A DNA stretch of 64,000 bases from Amaranthus tricolor (GCF_026212465.1 NC_080055.1:21420752-21484751), one strand, 5' to 3'; shown: positions 12,931 through 23,503, numbered from the stretch's first letter. A program made the numbers and translations. The notes: generated from the letters alone by a model not told the origin.

Positions 12931-13118
12931 CTCGTCGCACAAAAACTGCGAGCAGACCACGGTGGAGGCGCACAAATCGTGCGAGTGGACCACGGTGGAG
13001 TCGCACAAAACGTGTGAGTGAACCACAGTCCAGTCGCACGTTTTGTGCGACTTAACCGTGGTCCACTCGCACGTTTTGTGCGACTCAACCATGGTTCACT
13101 CGCCCAGTTTTTGCGACT
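12931..13118. repeat. Right palindromic 33-bp minisatellite of MULE copy A
   Basis: There are about five and a half 33-bp units. Each contains a GTCGCAC...GTGCGAC palindrome around an AAAACG or GTTTTG core, joined by ACCACGGTGG. Left units carry ACCACGGTGGAGTCGCAC. Units to the right carry the opposite strand (CCGTGGTCCACTCGCAC). Polarity therefore switches near 13035, and the whole block is a palindrome of palindromes. Confidence 0.85.
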
Positions 13119-13520
13119 TCCTTTTTTTTAAAAAAAAAATATACCGATTCAAATTGATTAAAGTACGTACCCGATTCATAGTCGCTTTCGTTAGCCATAG
13201 TTAATTGATTCCAACTAACAGCTTGTTTAAAATCGAAGAACGTTTTTAGAGAGTTTTTAGAGAGATAGTACCGTGTTTGAATTCGTATATCATACAAGAG
13301 CGTGTCTGAAAATTCAATATACATAGGGTCGCGGTAAAAATGTTCGGGATTACGTTTAAACTTTAAATTTAATGTTTTTAAAGTGATAATAGTGTTATTA
13401 AGTGCGATTTACATTTGTTAAACAAGTTTTAAGTCCAGAGATAAATTCGTAATTTTATTAGAAAGATGGCGATAAAATAAAAAGAGTGGTGATATATAAC
13501 AATGCCATAAAATAATGGTT

Positions 13521-14817
13521 TAGTATGGTATGAAGTATGAAATATGAAGCCATAATTAACTCGACGTTTGCTCTATTTGCCTCCCGCTGGGTTTTATTCC
13601 TTGGTTTCCTTGAATGTATCATATCGATTTACTGTTACTCTGCCTTTTTGTACTGCCTATGCCGACTCTTTATCTGGTGTGGTGCCTAATGCGTACTTAA
13701 ATTTCAAATTTATTACACTAGTGTGAATTTCTTTGTAAGAAGTGACTATTCGTCTCACCTTTTTAAATTGCATTAAAGAATAAGCAAGTAAATTTTAAAA
13801 AGGTGACAATAAATAAAGATAAATGAATTACTCGAATGAAATAAAAAAAAGTTGAAATATATAAATGAAATTAAAAGAGAGTGATAGGTTATTGCTCAAA
13901 AATAAAAATGACGTAAATTAAGTGACGGACTAAAATAAAAAATAATGCAAAATCAATAGAACAGAAGAAGGAGTATATAAAAAAAAACAGTTTAGTATTA
14001 GATATTCAGCTTGTAATTTTGAGGTCAAATATAAATTGTCTATGACTCTATTCTTGGAAGTTTGAATACGAGAGAATCATTTTGGGTGAGTTTCATTTTA
14101 AACAAAACGATATTTTATATAAAAAAATTTGGAAAATTCAATGTGGTATCACTTAACATTTGACTTTTTAACGAGGTGGATAAATGTTTTTTTAATCTAC
14201 GTGGTGGTCTTGACATTTTTGTTAACTTAATCCACGTAGATAAAAGAAGAGTTTTTTTTTTTTGTTAACTTAACGTTATTTTTACCGAATGTAATCATTT
14301 TTTTCAAAAAACAAACGTCGTGATCATCCTTATTGACTACATATTTCGGTGAGTATTCAATGAGTATTTTTAGAGAGATGTTTGGTGGAATACTCACAAA
14401 ATTTTTTTCCTCGATTTTACATCAGATTTACATCAAAGATATTGAGGAAGTCTTAGTAGATAACGGTTATTTGTGAAGTTAACAAATCACGCTTATGTGG
14501 TAGGACTTCATACGGTAAGAATTTTATTATTTTAATTTATTTTTTTGATTTTGTTTATTTTATTATTATAATTTTTGCCTTTTAGTGGTGATTTACAAAT
14601 CACGGTTATTGATTATAAATTATTGAAAGATATTTGGTGGAATATTATAAATTTGATGTTATATAGTAAATATTAGTTCAAATTTTGTCTTACCACATAA
14701 AATTGTCTGGTCGCAATTTATATCATGAAGTATAAAATACTCCTTCTAATTCACTAAAAATAAGATATTTACTTTTTTTACGCTATTCAATGCACTTATT
14801 CAATGCTTAATATCTCT
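13521..14817. other. AT-rich intergenic stretch between MULE copy A and the mariner-like element
   Basis: I see no ORF of note, RNA gene or clear transposon end here. A short inverted pair (TCTACGTGG near 14198 and CCACGTAGA near 14231) is the only local structure noticed. Confidence 0.4.
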
Positions 14818-15189
14818 TACTCCCTCATATTCAGCCCATTAGTCCCATTTCCAAATATTGTCAAATCAACCTATTAGTCCCATTTCTATTTTTAGTATAT
14901 ATTTTTTACTCTTTTACCTTTACTCACATTACTTTTTTGCAATTATACCTTCATTAAACTCTATCAACTAACCCCTAATAATCCTACATACTCTTAATAA
15001 AACACATTAATTACATTTACCTACCCACCCAAAATTAATTCTTCCCTCCCTTTTTGTAAACCTAACCCTAATATCTTCATACAGTCTCATTTGGCACTCT
15101 TTATCTACCTTCAAACCTTAGATATTCTTCATACCCCATTTGTTCTTCGATCACACTTCGTTTACACATTAATTCCTGATATTCTTGTT

Positions 15190-15830
15190 TGGTTGTTCTT
15201 CGATTTTGTGGGTTTGTTCTTGATTATTTTGTGCCTTTGTTCTTCAAAATCTGGGTAAATTTTCCTTCGATTTTTACTTTTTTTTCTTTATTTGTTCAAG
15301 GTCTAGGTTTGTTCTTCGATTTTGTGGGTTTGTTCGTATGTTCTTCAAAATTTGTGGGTTTGTTCTTCAAAATCTTAATTTTTTTTGTTCTTGTTCGTAT
15401 GTTCTTCGATTTTTGGAATGTCGTTGATGATTTGGTCTTTTTTTTCTGTTTCAAGGTCTGGCTTTGTTGTTCATTATTTTGTGCGTTTGTTCTACAAAAT
15501 CTTCGGGTTTGTTCTTCAAAATCTGGGTAAATTTTCCTTTGATTTTTACTTTTTTTTCTTTGTTTTTTCAAGGTCTGGGTTGTTCTTCGATTTTGTGGGT
15601 TTGTTTGTATGTTCTTCAAAATCTGTGGGTTTGTTCTTCAAAGTCTTAATTTTTGTTGTTCTTGTTCGTATGTTCTTTGATTTTTGGAATGTTATTGATG
15701 CTTTGGTTTTGTTTTTTTTTTTTTCCTGTTTCAAGGTCTGGCTTTGTTCTTCATTATTTTGTGCGTTTGTTCTTCAAAATCTGGGTTTGTTTTTGAGTTT
15801 TTACTGATTTTTTCCTTCGTCTGTTCAACT
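15190..15830 (+). repeat. About 270-280-bp tandem repeat, T-rich, in the mariner-like element
   Basis: Two full copies and a partial third of a T-rich unit, recognised by TCTGGGTAAATTTTCC at 15251 and 15522 and by CAAGGTCTGGCTTTGTT at about 15452 and 15734. The unit is rich in TTTGTTCTTC words. ORFs on both strands here (Phe/Cys/Leu-rich or Lys/Asn/Thr-rich) follow the repeat and are unlikely to be genes. It lies just upstream of the + strand gene at 15907 and ends at a TTTCAG acceptor-like site (about 15872), so it may be a 5' leader or intron of that gene. Confidence 0.65.
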
Positions 15831-15906
15831 TCTGGGTTTCTTGTTGATGTTAATTTTTTTTTGGGTTTCAGGATATGTGTTTGTTCTTGATTATTTTGTG
15901 GGTTTG

Positions 15907-16505
15907 ATGAACACTGCTAAGATTCTTGATGATGATAGCCGTAAAAGGGTTGATCTTGATAACCCTAAAAGGGTTCATGATGATTACCCTAATTATCCTG
16001 ATGAATCTGATGATGACTATGAATCATCTGTTGAGACTAATCCACGTTGGGGTCGAGAACTAGATTCTGAGGATGAACCTATTTACACTCCAAGACCGGA
16101 CGATCCTAACCATGTGTATAACTCGATAGATGTTGTATTTGCTGAAAGTGATTGTGAGCAGGAAGAATGGCTTGATAGCCTTGGTCCATTTACAAGTATG
16201 TTTATGGTCATTGATTGCATATTTTTCTTGACTAATGATGAAATGAATTTTCGGATTGTTGTTTGAATTGATGCATTATTGAATACATGTCCAATGAAAT
16301 TATGTGAGGGCAAATATTCTGGGCCACATTCATAGCATTATTCTTTGCATTTGTAGATTTTAGGATGCTTGGTATTGCTACCAGATTTGATCTTGGAGGC
16401 TACCAAATGCCACCAAAACCAAATGTTCATATAAATAAGGCTTTTAACTCAATGATGAACAAAAAATTAAACCTGAGAGTAACTACTAAACAACCACTGT
16501 TTTAA
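15907..16505 (+). CDS. Second gene of the mariner-like element: acidic 145-aa protein, two coding exons
   Basis: I do not recognise the family. Exon A (15907-16195) ends at a good donor (AA|GTATGT). Intron 16196-16356 ends TTTGTAG, and exon B (16357-16505) keeps the frame, giving 438 nt and 145 aa with no stop. Without splicing the ORF runs into intron-like sequence and stops at 16266. The N-terminal two thirds are strongly acidic (DDDSRKR; PDESDDDYESS; DSEDEPIY; CEQEEWLDSLGPF). The C-terminal third is neutral to basic (RMLGIATRFDLGGYQ; MNKKLNLRV). It is convergent with the transposase pseudogene and inside the TIRs. It could be an element-encoded accessory factor or a captured host gene piece; the intact spliced frame next to a dead transposase is notable. 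The start is the first ATG after the repeat and acceptor-like site. Confidence 0.5.
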
Positions 16506-16684
16506 TTTAACTATAATTCCAATACAATTGTTTCACAATAAACAACAAAAATTTTTATACTTGTTGTTTGAATTTGAAACAAATGCTTCCCAAAATGTAT
16601 CCAAAAGCTGTCCAAAAGTGTGATTGATTGCTGTGTTGTTGGCTCTTACTTGCTGTCCAAAATGTGCATTCCTCCCTTGATACT

Positions 16685-18231
16685 TTATGTGCTGCTGGCT
16701 GTTTGGCTGTTGTTGTCCATGCTGATTCTGCCTTGTGTGACTTGAAGTTGTGGTTCACTGACTTGAACATCCCCTTGAAACCCAATTATTTGGACTAATT
16801 CATTAATTGTTTCAATGCTCATCTTAGTTAGCAAGTGTTGAAGTGAATCAACAACCAAGACTTTGTCCACTGAGAAATAATCTGGCAATGTTCCTTCTCT
16901 TGCTTGTTTGGTTTTGTTCATGTGTGGTATGTGGTAGTCAAAACTACCTTTTCTTTTGATGACTTCAATCATGCAAGCTTGTAAGGTTGTGAACACAAAT
17001 CTCAAAGACTGAGGATTTGAATTCTCAAATGTCAAATTTACAGCTCTTAATAATTGTCTTACATTGTATGCTGCCTTTTGAAATTATAATGCTTGAATAG
17101 ACCTAAAGAAACCAAGATCTAACACATTCATGTCAGATGAATTTGGTGGTTGTTGCACAAATTGGATATTAAATCCATCTTTTGTTGTTTCATCAACAAA
17201 ATCTTTGTCAGGTGCTATGTGAGGCTTTGCATTATCTTGTTGAATGACAATGTCTTTTGAAAGCATACTAGCCATTTAGCTCTGATTGTTGGTATGACAT
17301 TGGTTATGAGCATTGCCCTCATATGTTCTTTAGTGATTGATTGAATTGGTTTAGTTTCTAATTCTCCCTCCTCGTGTTCTTTGTGCTCCTCTTCGCAGGT
17401 TCCTGACTTATAAAACACCAAATACCTATCTTTCCATCAAAAATCACATCACCATTAGATGAATGTATCGGTTTTGCTACAGCACACATAAAAATGATCT
17501 TAGGAATAAACCTTGTCGATTGAATTTCCCTATGTGGCTCTACTTCACTCGGAGCAAGATAGTAAGTCTGTGTTTCACAGGTTAGATAGTAATGTTTTTC
17601 ATTTATGTGAATAATGTTATCTTGTGATCTAAATTTATATGCATCAATTTGTTCATCATAGTAACACTTAGAAATCGCAAAAAATAACCAGTGCAACTTA
17701 TTTTTTTCAGTAAGGGCAGGTTATAGAAGATTTGTGTGCTTCCTTATGATTTTCTTCTTCTTCCATCTAAATACAGTTAATTGTGAGATCCCCATTTGTT
17801 TTGCCACTGAATGTTGCGTTGTCTTGAGTTCACATTTGATTGCTTTGAATTTGTCATCATCGAAATTGAATCTTGTTACTTGGTTCTCTTCCAATCCTCT
17901 TACTCCCCAAGTTGATTACTGTTTGGTTGGTGTTGATCTGACTTTGAACTTCCTTCCATAACCTTGTTATGGTTTTCCTACAAAGTTGAAATTCAGTAGT
18001 TAGTTTGTTGATTGTGCCAAGCTCTGGTCTTCCTTTTTTGTTCATGGATGAGAGGAGTTTTTGCATTATTTGGTTTTTTTGATGTGGAGTAACATCTTTT
18101 GTTTTACCCATTGTGTTTGTTTGGTGTGCAATTGATGGAGCATATATAGAGGATTTTTTATTTTTTCCCTCCTGAGTTGCTGTTTTCTGTTTTAAGTTTT
18201 GGATTTTCATTTTTTCATGCTTCCCTCTCAA
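16685..18231 (-). pseudogene. Plant mariner-like transposase, disrupted
   Basis: From 18231 on -: an N-terminal helix-turn-helix region (VTPHQKNQIMQKLL; LCRKTITRLWKEV), then a second DNA-binding part (SVAKQMGISQLTVFRW, about 17800) in another frame. The catalytic region has IHINEKHYYL (about 17600), IVIQQDNAKPHI (about 17240) and PPNSSDMNVLDLGFF (about 17130). In plant MLEs the first of these is normally IHIDEKWFY, so the first catalytic Asp reads Asn here. Stops and shifts occur near 17857, 17735, 17420 and 17090. The C-terminal tail continues to 16685. It is not functional as read. Confidence 0.85.
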
Positions 18232-18926
18232 ATTCTATTTACTCTATTTGATGTTTTCCCTCCTAAGTTGATGTTTTCTGTTTTTAGTTTTGGATTTTCA
18301 ATTTTTTCATGCTTTCCTCATAGTTTATGTTTTGATTTTTTTCTGAAGTCGATGAAAGAAAAAAAATACGCAATCATATGATCAGCAAAGACTACGACTA
18401 TATCGATGCTGTTGAAGAGTTGAAAAAGCTTGGGGAAATTAAGTAGTCGATCCTTATGTAATTTTATTTTTGCGTTGCTGGATCCATTAATTTAATGGTT
18501 GGTGAACTATGTAATGTATGAATTCATGAATGTATTAGTGAGGACTTGTATCAGATTTTCTATTTTCAGTATTTCAGAATTATTTTCAATTTTCAGAATT
18601 TTTATGTTCATTTTCAGATTTAAAAGGCAAATTTTTTGAAATTATGGAGGCAAAATTAAAATTTTAGAGGGAATTATTAATCTAATAAGAAATTATTAAC
18701 AATTTACTAATTTACATTCTCTCTCCTATTTAAGCGGTTCCATTTGACCCACCTAAAAATTAGTAAAAAGTCAAATGAGACTAATGAGAGGAATGAGAGG
18801 AATAAGAGGGAATATTATATATAACGAAATATTTTAAAAAGTAGATATTAATAATTTTTTGCATTGAGATGAATCAAATCAGATCTCACTTATTTATATT
18901 TTAATCTATAGATTAAAAATATAATA

Positions 18927-19209
18927 CTCCCTCCACACCAATATAATTGTCACATTTCATTATTTGGCAAAACCATATCAATTGTCACATTTCTATTTTT
19001 GTCAATTTTTTTTACCTAAATATCCTTAGTTCACACAAGTAATTACGAATATACCCTCATAAACCTTACTTACCTAACTACCCTTCACTACTTACCCTTC
19101 ACTAATTACCCTTCACTACCTACCCAACTACTACCTTTTTAATGGACCCTACACCACTCTTAATATCCGTGCCCAAGTAAATGGGACATTTATATTGGTG
19201 TGGAGAGAG
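18927..19209. mobile_element. Stowaway-like MITE, 283 bp, family 1
   Basis: Flanked by TA on both sides (18925-18926 and 19210-19211). The left end is CTCCCTCCACACCAATATAA and the right end is its near-perfect inverse (ATATTGGTGTGGAGAGAG). Longer inverted similarity includes TGTCACATTT-like words. A second copy lies at 23548-23831. Confidence 0.85.
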
Positions 19210-19289
19210 TACAAATTAAGAGTACAAAGTAAATAATATCAAAAAGTAAATATCTCATTTTCAATTAATTGAATGGATTAAAAATGTAA

Positions 19290-20538
19290 CGGATATTTCA
19301 TGATATACTACTGAATTTCTTCGAAATTCACCATATACCACACAAAATGTTTTAATTCACCATATACCATTGAGTTTTCGTCCGTTAGCACAAAATACCA
19401 TTAATGGCAACTGCCGTTAGTGTGCCGTTACTGTGCCGTTTGTGGTAAATTATTAATTCACCATATACCATTAATTTTATTTTTTTTGCATCAAATACCA
19501 TTTTTTGCATCAAATCTGACGATAGCTGATATCCGTATGTATCAAGAAACGGCACACTAAAATTGCATTGGTAACAATAGCTATGCTATAGAAAAAGGCA
19601 AATATCCGAAGCTACTATATGAATGTTTCTAACTCATCATAACTCATCAAGGCACACGCAAGTATACATGTTTGTGACATCGCGTGGCTAAAATAGGCTA
19701 CGTTTACAAGCAAATTAAAAAGAAGACATCACTTCAAGCATGGAAACCCCAGATAAGTTGGAACTTTTCAAGCAATAAAGATGATTAGAAAAATTTAGTC
19801 TCTATGCCCAGCATATGAAACGCAAGTTTCAAGGTGTGCAACCATGGATGAGTTCGTCTACAGATCATGCCTATCCCTCATCAAATTTGAAAAACTAGTT
19901 CAGCCCACAAGTCATCAGAGAACATGCAGCATGCCTCTTTAGCCGCAAACTTAAAAGAGCCGTGACAAGCAGCTTTAAAGATTACAATCTTATTAATGAT
20001 TAAGTTATCTTGATTAAGAATTTAAGATGAAGCATATTGACAAACGCTGCAACCATGGGCACATTAAGGATTACGGAACATGTGCTCCTCTGTAAAAATG
20101 GGCAGCAGATGTCATGTTTTATCAAGATATGAACCAAGATCAAAGCTTATTCAAGTCAATTGCTCGTAAAGCACTCATTTATCCTACAGAGATGCCCTAT
20201 TATACTAAAAGCCTTATCAAAAAAATAGTAGAAGAAAGGAAAACAACAAAGAAATCAGCCAAAATGGATCACGTTCAACCCCATCACAGACTCGTGTTCC
20301 GAAAATTCAGCAACTAGGTTTTCAGCTATCGTCAGATTTAACGCAAAAAATGGTATTTGATGCAAAAAAAAAAAATTAATGGTATATGGTGAATTAATAA
20401 TTTACCACAAATGGCAGTTGCCATTAATGGTATTCTGTGCTAACGGACGAAAACTCAATGGTATATGGTGAATTAAAACATTTTGTGTGGTATATGGTGA
20501 ATTTTGAAGAAACTCAGTGGTATATCATGAAATATCTG
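19290..20538. mobile_element. Non-autonomous Mutator-like element, 1249 bp, with 9-bp target duplication
   Basis: A perfect 9-base direct repeat AAAATGTAA flanks it (19281-19289 and 20539-20547). The ends are CGGATATTTCATGATATAC and its inverse with one difference. Long terminal inverted repeats run about 215-235 bases (19290-19525 and 20322-20538) and contain repeated AATTCACCATATACCA boxes. The roughly 0.8-kb interior is of ordinary composition, unlike the TIRs, and holds only short ORFs (e.g. 20114-20317, 67 aa, Lys-rich), which I do not recognise. It may be captured host sequence. The 9-bp duplication and long TIRs point to the Mutator superfamily. Confidence 0.85.
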
Positions 20539-20547
20539 AAAATGTAA

Positions 20548-22820
20548 AGAAAAATTAATAATAATATTAAAATGAGAATCATCTCTCATAATTCCCTTAA
20601 CCATATGGTCCACCCTATAAATATGTATTACGTCTATGTTGTTGAATCTTCAAACAACAGAAACCTAAAAGGCTCCTGAATTCCACACTTAGACACTCTA
20701 AATTAAAATAAAATTCAAAATTTTCATTCACAAACTTCAATAAATTAAATAATTTTCCACTCTAAATTAATTTTTCAAAACGGGTCTTCCATTGTGGATG
20801 CTTGGCTTGGCTTGGCTGCTCAACAACTGCGTTCGCTTGCTTGCTCTTCTTTTCCACCAAGTATGCACTTTTTTATTTTATTTTTTATTTCATCATTTAA
20901 AAAATGTAAGTGTGTAGATAACCTTTTAAAAGAAAGAAATCGAAGCAAGAAAGGGAAAATTATAATTTTGGTGTTGGAGGGATTTGAAAAAGAAATAAGT
21001 AATTCTTTGTACAATATTTGCACCAAAATTATAAAGAACTAAAATTATCTCTATTTTTTTTCTCTACATTTCTATATATTTCTTTAATTATTTTTACGTG
21101 CATTTTCTTAAAGGTATGATTTAAATTAGTTTCAATCTCATATTATTTTTAAAATAAAACTATGTACTACTCCTAGTAGATGTTACTCCAGTATTTTGCT
21201 TACCCTTTTCAGCCTCATTTCCCATCAATTTTTTCGGTGATGACCAACCGGTACTAAATGGTGAAAATAAGAATGATTTGTAGTATAAATTTTCATGATA
21301 TTTATCATGTTATTTCTATGGTAATGAAATTTTGATCGTAAAAATTTTTTTTCACAATTTTTCATCACCACATAATACAACATGTTTAAATGATAAAGTA
21401 TTAGAATGAACTTTGTGAAAAAGAATGAGATTGTTTAAAAAATATAATCATGACCATTAAACTTGTTAAGATATATTTCTACTAAAATTACACTAATTTT
21501 TTATTATTATTCCCATTAACACCGGTTACCAAAAGAGAAAATTCTGTAAAGAAATTTAATTGAAGTGTATATGTTTTAAAATGTATGTAGGGGGTTGTTG
21601 GATGAACAGTTCTTACAATAACAACAACTCCAAGACGAGAGTACTGCAAATATTGTATCTGAAGTTGCAACATTTATTACTTTCATTAATCTGAGAAACT
21701 TCCCCGCAATCTCCGGACATTTCGGTTATCAACCTTCTCTTTAATTCCCTTTATTTAATTTCTTTTTGTAGCTGATTTAATATTTTGTAGTTAATATTAT
21801 GAAAATATGTGTTAAAGACGAATGAAATAAGATTTCACTTAACTATGTTTTTAAGACCAGTTGATGAATAGTAGTAGCTATAGGAATTGTAAAATTTATT
21901 AAAATTCAGAAAAATTATAAGTTTTAACATTTATGTATGACTGTAACTTATATTTGAGTTTTTAATTTTAAATATACTACATTAGCCATGAAAATGTCAC
22001 ATACTTCCACCCTTCCATGATAGGTGCTATCAATGGTAAGTATTATAAAATGGAGGAAGTATTATTTATTGGAGCTTTAAATTTACTACATTAAACAACC
22101 AAATTAAATTAAGAGATTTTTTTAGATTAATGTAGCAATGAATTCCCTGAGTATTTGTAATTATGAAGGGAAAGATAGTATTTGTGCGAGTATATTAGAA
22201 AATGGTTGGCTTTTGATCATAAAAGTTTTGTATGCCGATTACTCTCCGTTTTTATATGTTCGTCTTACATATATAATTTATGTATTTTAGTGTTTAAGTT
22301 TGCCCGTAATAAATACTTTCTCCGTTCTGAAGTACTCGCTGCATTTCGATTATGTGTACTATTCATCGTTCAGGTTGATTTAATATATTGTGACTTATGT
22401 GTAAGTAAAAATATAGTCAAGTGGGATCTTGTTTAAATCGTCTAATCGCATACCTTTTAAAATTTTTAGATTTGTATAATTCAACATATAAATAAACAAA
22501 ATAATGCATTGAAATACGTAAAAAGTGAAATATAGCAAGTTTAATAGAACTGAGAAAATATGAAAAACATATTAATATGAAATTTTAATAGATTCGTCAA
22601 AACATAAATTTTTTAAATATTAACTTTTTTTGAATTTTTAAAAATTCAAAATTAAAATTATTTGAACTTTAAATTTAAGCAAAAAATAAATAGAAAAAAA
22701 CATGAGTATGTATCAATTTCCTATGAAAGTTGATCAGAATGAAATGACTAGTTGTAAGTTTTGGTTGAAAATCAATGGTAATTAATGAATGTATAGCTAA
22801 TTTAGCTTGGCTATATGCTT
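20548..22820. other. AT-rich intergenic region
   Basis: I see only short ORFs. One at 20794-21042 begins with a repeated CTTGGCTTGGCTGCT-like stretch. No domain, RNA gene or complete repeat is recognised. A MITE-like word set (AATGATTTGTAGTATAAATT, near 21272) also occurs in the inverse in the PIF/Harbinger-like MITE at 58179-58494, so a decayed relative may lie at about 21230-21390. Confidence 0.4.
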
Positions 22821-22825
22821 ATAAT

Positions 22826-23096
22826 TGTAACACCCCGGCCTCTCGTATCGCTGGTGACTACTTTTGGAGAACGTAGACTAGCCCCACAAACCAACATGAG
22901 TCTTTCCAGCGCACTTTGGCCTCACTCGTGCGCACCCGGGAAAATTTCCCAGGAGGTCATCCATCCTAAGATTGCTCTCCACGAAGCACGCTTAACTGTG
23001 GAGTTCTTAGCAAATGGGCTCCCTAGAAAAAAAGATGCACCTTATTGATATGAGTAGTCTATCAATCCTTATTCTAGCTAAATCTGGGGTATTACA
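22826..23096 (-). mobile_element. Cassandra-type TRIM solo LTR carrying 5S rRNA-like sequence
   Basis: A 271-bp element is flanked by perfect 5-base duplications ATAAT (22821-22825 and 23097-23101). Its ends are TGTAACACCCC and GGGGTATTACA. On the - strand the interior contains 5S-rRNA-like text: AGTTAAGCGTGCTT (box A region) and TAGGATGGATGACCTCC (intermediate element and box C region, one change from the usual GGATGGGTGACC). LTRs with 5S promoter sequence are the defining mark of Cassandra TRIMs. Only one LTR is present, so it is a solo LTR. A + strand ORF over it is spurious. Confidence 0.88.
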
Positions 23097-23436
23097 ATAA
23101 TATACTAGCTTTTGATTATTCTGAATTTTTTAACTTGAGAATCTGATTTGAAAAGTGTATTTGACCAATTTTTGGAAACTCAATCTTTAAACTTCGTTAC
23201 TCTTTTTATTTTATTGTCACTTTTATTTTAATAAATTTACGAAAATGCTTTTGGACTTAAAACTTCTATAAAATACTCTAATTACACTCATTAACACTTT
23301 TATCACTCTAAAACCACTAAATCAAAACCTTAAATTTGTGTAGTTAAAGCTAAGGAATTTAAAACGCCAACAACAATTCAAGGTAATGTGTAATCGAATT
23401 TCTTCAAAAAATAGAACAAGAAAAAAAAATTAGGAA

Positions 23437-23503
23437 CAGATCAGTCACACGCGTCTGAGCCACGGGTGAGTCACACAAAACGTGCGGTCCCCCCCCCCCC
23501 CCC
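23437..23503. repeat. Left subterminal GTCACAC repeat and 15-base C-run of MULE copy B
   Basis: CAGTCACACGCG and GAGTCACACAAAACGTGCGG correspond to the GTCGCAC block of copy A, shortened to about two units, then a run of 15 C (about 23489-23503). The run may mark collapse or slippage of the GC-rich array. Confidence 0.65.

Larger units (their letters stand above)
9591..13198 (-). pseudogene. MULE transposase with FAR1-like, SWIM and OTU domains (copy A), disrupted
   Basis: Reading from 13198 on -: a short exon 1 (MANESDYES) ends at a GTACGT donor; a long intron holds the minisatellite and TAA runs; exon 2 starts at 12300. A FAR1-like region follows (KFDFLYELHSW; CGCNFLIVASS), then the MULE core with LIDTTYKTN and VIVTNRDEGLSAAI. 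A small intron lies at about 11373-11287. Then come LLCIWHI, a SWIM finger (CDC...THGLPCAC, about 10690) and a Ser/Arg/Gly-rich linker. The C-terminal OTU region has GDGNCGFRAIA (about 10090) and a later NRNHFVQLL, matching the Cys and His parts of OTU cysteine proteases. The second core Asp appears as Asn (TNR for TDR). Several stops and shifts break the frame. It converges on the PMD gene. Confidence 0.8.
2535..13520. mobile_element. Mutator-like element copy A with PMD gene and OTU-bearing transposase
   Basis: The left end (about 2535-2720) and the inverted right end (about 13340-13520) share a diverged long terminal inverted repeat. Both read CTTTTTATTTTAT close to the tip and have a GGACTTAAAAC-like or AGACTTAAAAT-like box about 60 bases further in. 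Inward from both tips come, in mirror order, a GC-rich GTCGCAC minisatellite (2817-2944 and 12931-13118) and TTA/TAA microsatellites. Inside, a PMD gene on + faces a MULE transposase on -. A 3.4-kb insertion (5222-8650) splits the PMD gene. I could not fix the target duplication, so the tips are good to about 10-20 bases. Both genes are broken, so this copy is dead. Confidence 0.75.
14820..18812. mobile_element. Mariner-like element (plant MLE, Vulmar-like size), 3993 bp
   Basis: Both ends abut TA (14818-14819 and 18813-18814). The left end is CTCCCTCATATTCAGCCC and the inverted right end is TTCCCTCTTATTCCTCTC. Further in, the right end has a 9-base duplication (ATTCCTCTC twice), after which both read ATTAGTCYCATTT. 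Inside is a broken D,D,D-type mariner transposase on - and a separate spliced gene on +. The length is close to what I recall for sugar-beet Vulmar (about 3.9 kb). The element's ends also match the ends of Stowaway-like MITEs in this window. Confidence 0.8.

Noticed and set aside
12883..13092. ORFs with repeated HKTCEWT/SHVLCDST units
   Set aside because: They are translations of the 33-bp palindromic minisatellite, within an intron of the transposase.
12931..13118. CRISPR-like array
   Set aside because: Regular spacing, but the units are contiguous, self-palindromic and without unique spacers, in a plant transposon end.
15189..15807. Phe/Cys/Leu-rich + ORFs and Lys/Asn-rich - ORFs
   Set aside because: They follow a T-rich tandem repeat inside the mariner-like element; low complexity and repeated.
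22815..23048. 77-aa ORF
   Set aside because: It lies over the Cassandra-type solo LTR and its 5S-like sequence; no independent support.
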